This document shows positions 56,977 through 64,000 of a stretch of 64,000 bases of DNA, in pieces. Position 1 is the stretch's first letter. The number at the start of each line of letters is the position of its first letter. This DNA comes from Blasia pusilla. Lineage: Eukaryota; Marchantiophyta; Marchantiopsida; Blasiales. The position numbers and the translations under genes were made by a program. The stretch lies in the NCBI GenBank assembly GCA_050084515.1, contig CM114273.1, positions 20,708,001 to 20,772,000 on the forward strand, given 5' to 3'. The notes below the pieces were generated by a model, which did no database searches, was not told the DNA's origin, and was given only the letters and a program-made list of their open reading frames with translations.

Positions 56977-58659
56977 GGTGTCGACGCTTGAGAACTGAAG
57001 CTTTTCAGCTCATCCAATAAATTCGTGAACTGCAGGAGGACGCTTATCCGGGTCGTTGTTTCTCTATGTCTTCCCAAAGATGATGGACTGTATTCTCCTT
57101 GGGACAACCCTGGCACCTCTCGCTTCCGCTTCTCCCAAGTCTGCGGACGGCTTTTCGGGGTCTCTATGACCTCAGACTCTGGTGGGGTTTTTTTCGCGGA
57201 GGACCTAGTCCGACCCTCTCTTCCCGCTCGCCTGGACGATTCCGCCTCTGGCCTTGAATCTTCAGCCTCTCTTTGGGAAGACTCGGCCTCGGAATTCTTC
57301 CCTCCCCTCGCCTTGCCTTTGAGACCCGCTGTGGATTTGTCTTTGGTTGTGGGGACCTTTGAAGCCAACTCAACTGTCTCGAGGGCTTGCTCTTCCGCGT
57401 CTCCTCCGAAGAAGTCTTCAGGCTGCACAAAATTGGGGATGTCGTCCCATCCTAAGGCCACTGCATCATGAAGCACTCGTAAATCTTTCTCGGTGATGTC
57501 TTCAGGGTCGTTGAAGTCCAGCCAAATCGGGCAATTCTCCACCTCCCAATCGGACATGTGTTGAGCCATCTCCGTGTCGTACATGGAGAATGTCTCTCCA
57601 TCAGGCGGCGAAGCCCACAATTTTAAGGCTTCCGGTAGTTTTCCCTAGGTACCTACATTCTTACAATGGACGAGGTACCTGAAGACCATCCGTTGGGCAA
57701 CTCTTACTCGAACTCAATCGGCCGTCTGCTCCTGAAGATCTCGCTTCTTCTTTGCTTGATCCCGTTTGTTCCCCTCGATTTCTTCGTCAAGGTCTGCCTG
57801 AGGGAGGACGCAAACCTTGAAAATCGTCTTGAATCCTGGGTTTTTTATTGGCTTGTCCCGGATGTCGTCGAGCCAAACCTCAAAATCTACAGAACTTTCC
57901 AGGTTTGCTTCATCCGGAATGGGCTCTAATCTTTTGAGCTCGGCTTGGAGACCGTCCAGCACGGACTTCCCGATAATCCGCAACGCATCCCATAACGACC
58001 ATTTGCGGAGCCAGTGCGAGATCACTGGATCAGACACACCCCGAGGATGGTGTGCCGCCCTCTTTTGGGCCTCTGTGCCCTCGAGACTGATTTTCATCAG
58101 TCGGATCCTCCTAAACTCGCTTATTCCGGACAACGCAAACCGATGCACGCGATCCAGGAACACTTTCTCCCCAATCCGACCTTGCGGATCTTCATCCCTT
58201 TTCCGCTGGCGCTTGATAATCGCCTTTAGCTCCTTGTAAAACTCCGGACCAAGTTCGGGGTTGAGAATGCTGATGTAGCACTGCATCTTGCTTGCCGTGT
58301 ATTTCGTGGCTGCAGATACTTCAGCTTGGATAAATTTTGCGCGCTCAGACCCATATACTTTCTCCCTCCGCTCCAGCTCTAGTGCAGCGCTCTTCTTCGT
58401 GGCCTGTATCTTCGACCAGCAAAGGATCGTTACGGCTGCATCTTGGGAAATAAACTTATTTGCCCAAGTCTTCTTTTTTATCTGTGCACCCTTTGCAAGC
58501 ATCTGATTTACCAGGGCGTCGCCCAAGAACCCCTTGTACTCTGCCGGGTGCGTCGTAAGCATCTTCTTCACCCGATCGCAATCCTGGATCCTGTGGTGGG
58601 TGACATTCCCCTCCGGAACAATCGTGCACATCCAAACTCAATTTCAGAAAATTTGTAAG

Positions 58660-59345
58660 TTACATGGGTTCCTGCAACCCGTCGGACTCCGACAGGTCGT
58701 CACAGCTCAAGGTCAGATTCAAGCAACGAGCTAAATGATGCAACCCGTCGGAGTCCGACGGATTGCATTCATATTTGTAAATTCCTGGTTTCAACCCGTC
58801 GGACTCCGACGGGTTGTCACATAGTCTGTATCAAACGTGAACATAGCAACCCGTCAAAGTCCGACAGGTTTCGCAATTACATGGAAAGCTGCAATTTGAC
58901 GCGAAAAAGGTAGCTTCCAACTTCCGAATGCAACCCGTCGGACTCCGACGAGTTACTTTCGGCCAAAAACATAAAAAAACCTCCAAACAGCTTCGAGTCA
59001 AGCAACCCGTCGGACTCCAACGAGTTGCTTTGGGCCAAAAATATACTAAACCTGTGCTCAGTCGAACAACTCGTCGGAGTCCGACGAGTTGCTTTCTTCA
59101 AAAAACATCCTGAAATGGTGGCGAGTTGAGCAACTCGTCGGACTCCGACGAGTTGCTTTCGCCCAAAAACATCCTAACTTCTGTCGTCATTCGAGCAACT
59201 CGTCGGAGTCCGACGAGTTGCTTTCGGCCAAAAAATCCTAACCCATTCATCAATCGAGCAACTCGTCGGAATCCGACGAGTTGTGTTTGGCCAAAAACAT
59301 CCCAACAACAGTGGCGACCCAAACAACTTGTCGGAGTCCGACGGT
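58660..59345. repeat. Expanded palindromic module array in intron 2 of copy 5
   Basis: Ten or more palindromes. From 58930 to 59345 they form a quasi-tandem series of about 60-63-bp units: a palindrome with arms GCAACTCGTCGGA, then CTTTCGGCCAAAAACATCC-like spacer. Copies 3 and 4 have only three such units at the matching place. Confidence 0.8.
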
Positions 59346-60273
59346 TTGCAGCAAGAAGAAACTTACGTGTTCATGGCATGCATGGCCATCTCCACCGTCG
59401 CCATGTGATGAGGGTATGGATGAAGGACCACTGCCTTCACGCAAAAATGTGCCTCCAAGGAGTTGGGGCGCTCCTCTGCAAACTTTGTCCACGCCATAAA
59501 CCTGTGATTTCCATCCTAGATGAGGAAATGCAGATTCCTCATCTAGCTGAATTCCGTGCCCTCTACTTGCCTTCTGAAATCCTGGTCTCTCATCCTCTAG
59601 AATGTGTCGAGCTTTTCCAAGTCCTCCTCTGTAACCAGGGCTTGGGTTCCATGCTCATTGTAAGGCTGAACATAGAAGGGAGGGAAGCTGTCAACATAGG
59701 ATGTTGTCGCCGCCGATTGTTTGAGCTTCGCGATATCCTCGTCGGACTGAATTTGGCGGACGTATTCCATTGTCCGCAATCGGCAGAGTGGAATTCTCGA
59801 GGCGTTGTGGGCCTCCATCAATGCCATCTGCTTTACCACCTGTCAGAACCGGGACAAGATCAATAAGCTACACTGAATTGCCAATGAATTGCAAGATGGG
59901 CCTTCACATAATTCAAAAAACCCAGATCCTCTCTTACCCGCTCGAAGATTGCGTCGGTTTCTTGACCAGCCAACTTGTCTGAGACAGCAGCTGGCAAGTC
60001 CACTGGGAACTCGTCAATCCGATAGAGGTCGATTTCTTCCGCCGGGCTTCGAGACGAGAATGACCGCTCTCTTGCTTCTTCGGCAATGTCCACCATCTCC
60101 ACGCTGGCGGTCCTCATTACCTCATCGTCCGTGATTTGAACTTCTGGCGTTTTCGCTATGTTGATTGTGTCCCCGGACTTCATCGGGGACATTTCCCGCA
60201 TCTCAACACTTTCGGTTGGACGGGCAGGGCTGTCGTCAATGGCTATTTCTTTTTCCCTCTTCGCTTTAGCCAA

Positions 60274-60990
60274 CACTAGAAGAAATCCCTGGTTTTATGA
60301 CTAGGTTATATGACTCATATGAGTCATATTTTACATACCACGACTAACACATGACTAACAACTACTTTAGACACAAAAGCCAAGTCATATTTGTTTGGCG
60401 ACTAGGCTAACTAGGATGGTCAGCTTAGGTGGAGGTTGGTATATGACTAGAGGGTGTAGTCATGAGGCCATGACTAACACATCACTCAGATGACGTGGAA
60501 TAATGACACATCATCAATGACATGGACTATTTAGTGTGATGTGTCACTGATGACATGGACTATTGCTGTGACATGTCACTGATGATGTGGACTTGAGTAC
60601 GACTCGTCTAGTCATATGTGCATATTTTTCTAGTTACCACCAACGACTCCTTTAGTCATGGTTGGTGTGCAAAAGTTCAGAATATCCTATCAAAATGCAC
60701 CAAGTATACTCCATTGAGTTATAGTTGGCAACTCATGTAGTCATTTTATTTTATTGAAATGTTGGTATGGACTCATGTAGTCATGTACTATGACTAGAAG
60801 AGTAGAGTTACATGACTACTATAAAAGAGGACACAACTGGTTTAGTCGTGAAGATATGACTATATGAGTAGCGGAAATTATATAGCCATTGCAACAGAAC
60901 TGCATGAGTCATACAATTATGACTAGAGAGAACTTGAAGCTTACTACTTTAGTTTTTGAAGAGTACTGTGCAAGTTATATTGATATGACT
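60274..60990. repeat. CACTA terminal and subterminal repeats
   Basis: Many ATGACTA/TAGTCAT words in both orientations and a doubled GTGTCACTGATGACATGGACTA-like segment at 60530-60600. Such clusters are the usual transposase-binding region of CACTA elements. Confidence 0.8.
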
Positions 60991-61230
60991 AGTGGGAATA
61001 TAAATTTTGGATATTTTGGAATGTTTATTATGCCTTTTGAACGGTGCAAGAATGAATGGATCTGAATTATTGAAATCCTCTTTTGAAAACAGATTTTGAG
61101 GGGTGGAATGTCAAATATAAAATATAATAGGGTTTATGATCTCATCTTGAAAGAGCAAGAGAGATTATGTCATCCATGAAAACAAAGTTATTGCACCTTA
61201 GATAGTTGGGTGCCAAAAGAAAAGACTATT

Positions 61231-63342
61231 CTATTGAATCACCTTTCTCATATGCATCTCTGGCCAGAGCATGCTTGAACCAAGAGCATCACCAAATGTT
61301 TCTTGTGCAGGTTCGTCTATCAAATTCGGCATCCACAAAGCATGTTCTGGTTCGAACACCTCGTTTAGATCAACCCTCACCACGCCTAAGGGGATGTCTT
61401 TGGCATGGAACTTGTCTCTCCCACCAAAACCTGATATAACTCCTGACCCAAGCACCATCCTACTCAACTTTGGCTTGGTGAATAATACGTGATCACCAAT
61501 TCGTAGATAAAAAAATACACAGGCATTTAGTTAGTATCAATTCAAATTCTTTCCACATGCATTTGCACCATTAATCTGAAAATAAAAAACTGCTATGATA
61601 TACCTGTTTGAAAGACCATCCCCATTTCGGAAGATGAGGTGAAAAGTTCACAAGTCCTAGACGACTATTTGACTGTCCACAATAAGAATTAACAGTGTCG
61701 TCATATAAACCTTGAATAGAAGAGGCCATTATAGATGAGATAAATTACCTTAGTTATTTTCTTAGACGGGCCTGATCTGATTTCACTTTCCTGCTCATTC
61801 AAACCATCAGATTGTAGCCTAGACTTCTGTCTTTTGGCTGGTGATGATTTGGCTTGGCTATCCATACTTACGTTTTCTGCACATTATGCACGACAAAGTC
61901 CATTGAAGGTTGTAAGAAAAAATGAGTTTTGTTTCGTGGATAGTTTGAAAACTATGCCACAGATAAATTCATTATGCCAAGGATGACATACTTACGAGTG
62001 ATTCGAGTATCACCATCTGCACTTTCTGTGGAACTTCTCCTTTTGTTGCTCCGTTCTGGCACTTCAACAAACAACCCAAGTATTGAGAAATGAATTGTAA
62101 AACCAGATTCTTCACTTCAACAAGTAATTATATTATAAGACCCTACATGTAGTGTAGCTAAACTCTCTACTTACCACCAGATTGTGTAGTTGCCATTGCC
62201 TCTTTTTGTGTGGAGATCTTCCTCTTCCCTAATTGTCCGGCTGTAGACGTTGGTATAGGTTCAACAGTGACTGTAAGTTACTCAAAACAAAGAAAGTCAG
62301 TTGTGAAATGCTCATGGTGGAAAGGACAAGTAGTTATAACCATTGAAAACCAAGGGCGGAAGAATGAGAATGGGCTACCTGATGTGAGCTTCTCATCTAT
62401 TGTTGTATATGGTTGAGAATTGGATGGCGGGGAACTAGAAATCTCGTGTGGTGTTGAAGACACATCCTTTGAAGTAAGTTTGGACACCATTTCCATGAGT
62501 ACACTTAATGCCTTGTTATGCCGTTCCATCTGCAACTTCACATCATCCAAATCTGCGCTCCACTTCTTCCAATTGAATAGTGACTCTAGATTATATTACC
62601 GCATCATTTGTATTGGTGGAATTTCGTACACTTCCTTGTTTGGATGGTTCGATTGGACGCTCCTTTGCTTGAGGCTATTCAAAACAGACATCTCATTGTG
62701 AGTTAACACAATAGTCATAATTCTGAAATCTGAAGAGAGTAGCAAAAAAACAAGATGTGAAGAGAAAGTACCTCCCATCCTCCAGCCACAAGTCGTCATC
62801 CTCTTCAGTCCCCAAGAAGTCCATCTCAAGGAGTGGATTATAATAGGGGTCTTTGGAATCACTATCTGAACAATCTTTTTGAATCTCCTTGGGGATTACA
62901 CTTTGGTTAGTGGTCTTCTCCTCCAACCGTAAGCTGCGTCTTTGTGGAAGGGAAGGATTCCAAAATGGCAAAGGCTTGCGCTCCTTCACAACCCTTGGAG
63001 CAACAAACCTTCAAAATATGATCACACAAATTCTATCATATTTCCTAATGTACAACCACTACATGAACATGATACACTTGACCAAATAAAGCAAAAGAAA
63101 AAGATTATCCAAGATCATACTTACCAATCCTTCAACCCACCAAACAACTCTACCTCTTTGGCCTTTCTCTCTTTCACTCTACGATTCCTTTCTTCTTCGT
63201 ATGGATTAGGACTTTGTTGAACATTATCTATACCATCCCAAGATGAACTCTGATTGGATTCCACGTTCTCTTCAGTCATATCATGTACACCGTTCCAAGC
63301 GCCTCCCTCCCTCTGTAGATGACAAGTTAGCAAGAATAACAC
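61231..63342 (-). CDS. CACTA second gene (TNP1-like), multi-exon
   Basis: Exons with good splice sites: 63320-63125 (acceptor CTACAG, donor GTAAGT), about 63010-62770, about 62580-62382 (donor GTAGCC), 62273-62175 (donor GTAAGT), 62063-61998, about 61880-61750, 61673-61605, then a last exon 61500-61231. The product has a QRRSLRLEE segment, an acidic stretch, a helix DDVKLQMERHNKAL, Ser/Lys-rich parts and a C-terminal domain. That domain has VLGSGVISGF and ETFGDALGSSMLWP, resembling the C-terminal domain of plant En/Spm proteins (DUF8039-like). The acceptor of the last exon is not obvious (no AG at the expected place), and exon edges are approximate. Confidence 0.55.
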
Positions 63343-63395
63343 CTAACTTGACGGCAATTCGAGAGTTCTGTTTGTTAACGTAGAGTTTCATTCCA

Positions 63396-63932
63396 TTATG
63401 GCCAAAATTCACTTACATTAATGCAACAAAAGTCAATTATTTGAATCATACCAAAAAAAACACAATGACGCCATGCCTTGCAATCAGCTGTATGTCTTAC
63501 TAAGCCATCCTTGCTTTGATTCAAGGGGGCCCAAGTTAACAATTTAGACAACGTCTTGCATCTAAACATACGTCTCATCCGAGGTATGACAGGAAAATGC
63601 CTTAATACCTTACATGGTACCAACGTTCTACCCACTTTCCGGAACCTTGGTTTCCCACATAATGGACAGATCTTAGCTTCAGCCAAATCATCCCGGAATA
63701 AAACACATCCAGCTGGACACGCATGGATACTGTTGTGACCTAAGCCTAGTTTACCAATGAGTTTTTTTGCTACATAATAACTTGGTGGCACCAAGTTCCC
63801 TGCTGGTAGGACCAACTTACAAAGGAGTTTCAGAAATTCGTCAATAGCTACATTTGGGACGCCATGGGTGGTTTGAATGTTGAATAGTAACATGACAAAA
63901 GCCAAAACAAATGTTTTTGCTGTAGGGAACAA
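63396..63932 (-). pseudogene. CACTA TNP2-type transposase, N-terminal part
   Basis: Contains KLGLGHNSIHACPAGCVLFRDDL and AKICPLCGKPRFRK (paired C-x2-4-C, zinc-ribbon-like), then VLRHFPVIPRMRRMF and HTADCKAWRH. This is the TNP2 family N-terminus. The next expected block (catalytic core with DG-NPF) is absent. The frame runs into a donor-like TGTAAGTG near 63414, and the next exon downstream is that of the TNP1-like gene, so the core was deleted. Confidence 0.75.
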
Positions 63933-64000
63933 GGGTTTGCAAGCTTCAGCAAACTCCTCATATTCATCTCCATGATTGAATAGTGGTTCTTCGTTCGATA

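Larger units (their letters stand above)
26480..60273. other. Giant interrupted palindrome of E sequence
   Basis: The left arm is about 26480-32233 and the right arm 33507-36524 continuing at 56977-60273 after removal of the 20.45-kb G insertion. The arms are reverse complements over the whole ParB/methyltransferase gene, its duplicated 3' exons and the flanking 31740-32233 segment. The spacer (32233-33507, about 1.27 kb) holds palindromic modules and the last transposase exon. The right arm is cut by the CACTA element at 60274. Arm length is about 6 kb, with indels between arms. Confidence 0.8.
35161..60273 (-). pseudogene. E ParB/methyltransferase-like gene, copy 5 (most complete), split by G
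   Basis: Minus strand. Exon 1 is 60273-59938 (upstream part lost to CACTA), intron 1 59937-59840 (98 bp) and exon 2 59839-59367 (473 bp, ParB-like, DGNHRFMAW present). Intron 2 has its acceptor changed from GCAG to GCAC near 58626. Exon 3 is 58631-56982 resuming at 36524-36138. It begins near EGNVTHH and contains a DLLITDLSLG segment at the position of class-beta motif IV (usually DPPY). Then follows an intron with palindromes and exon 4 at 35672-35161. The predicted product, about 1200 aa, would be coiled coil, ParB-like fold, charged linker and amino-methyltransferase-like domain. Confidence 0.6.
60274..64000 (-). mobile_element. CACTA (En/Spm) transposon, right part outside window
   Basis: The terminus CACTAGAAGAAATCCC at 60274 lies inside exon 1 of E copy 5, and the preceding CAA is the likely 3-bp duplication. 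AT-rich subterminal repeats follow (60290-60990), then a minus-strand multi-exon gene and a TNP2-type N-terminus. The other end is beyond the window. Confidence 0.85.

Noticed and set aside
58930-59345. Regular palindromic repeats with spacers that look like a CRISPR array
   Set aside because: The spacers are themselves repeated, the repeats vary, no cas genes are present, and the units sit in a spliced eukaryotic intron.

Overview
The window is nuclear plant-lineage DNA built almost wholly of nested, mostly broken transposable elements. I found no host housekeeping gene, tRNA or rRNA. Spliceosomal GT-AG introns, Ty3-type LTR retrotransposons and a CACTA transposon with TNP2-type zinc-ribbon residues point to a streptophyte. 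A charophyte alga such as Chara or a seedless plant is my low-confidence guess.

Four families explain the sequence. (1) 'E', a DNA-transposon-like family, forms the background at about 2.5-36.5 kb and 57-60.3 kb. It has two divergent genes separated by an array of short palindromes (arms like GCAACCCGTCGGA). One is a DDE-transposase-like gene (best copy 8650-11149, minus). The other is a long multi-exon gene encoding a coiled coil, a ParB-like domain (WDGNHRFMAW) and a C-terminal class-beta DNA amino-methyltransferase-like module (best exon 35161-35672, minus). E copies sit as large inverted duplications: 2540-8345, and a giant interrupted palindrome with arms about 26480-32233 and 33507-36524 plus 56977-60273.

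(2) 'S1' (13916-23662, plus) and 'S2' (41382-51038, minus) are two copies of a Ty3-like retrotransposon with gag, retropepsin, a DNMT3-like cytosine-5 DNA methyltransferase, RT, RNase H, and an integrase ending in a PHD finger. Their ends are not ordinary LTRs. Both copies read A1-internal-B1-GC-A2-B2 (A about 480 bp, B 138 bp when complete) and have 4-bp target duplications (CCAT and CCTT).

(3) 'G' (36525-56976, minus) is a Ty3 element with 1.2-kb LTRs, a GGTGT target duplication and an extra coiled-coil ORF between integrase and 3' LTR. S2 is inserted in its RNase H codons. Fragments of another G copy occupy 1-2495. (4) A CACTA element starts at 60274 and runs off the right edge.

The order of events is readable: the E palindrome formed, G inserted into E, and S2 inserted into G. 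S1 inserted separately into exon 2 of an E gene, and CACTA into exon 1 of another E copy. The two observations I consider most novel are the split-direct-repeat Ty3 element that carries both a methylation writer and a PHD reader, and the ParB/amino-methyltransferase gene in a palindromic transposon-like family. Most ORFs carry frameshifts or stops, so nearly all coding features are given as pseudogenes or remnants.
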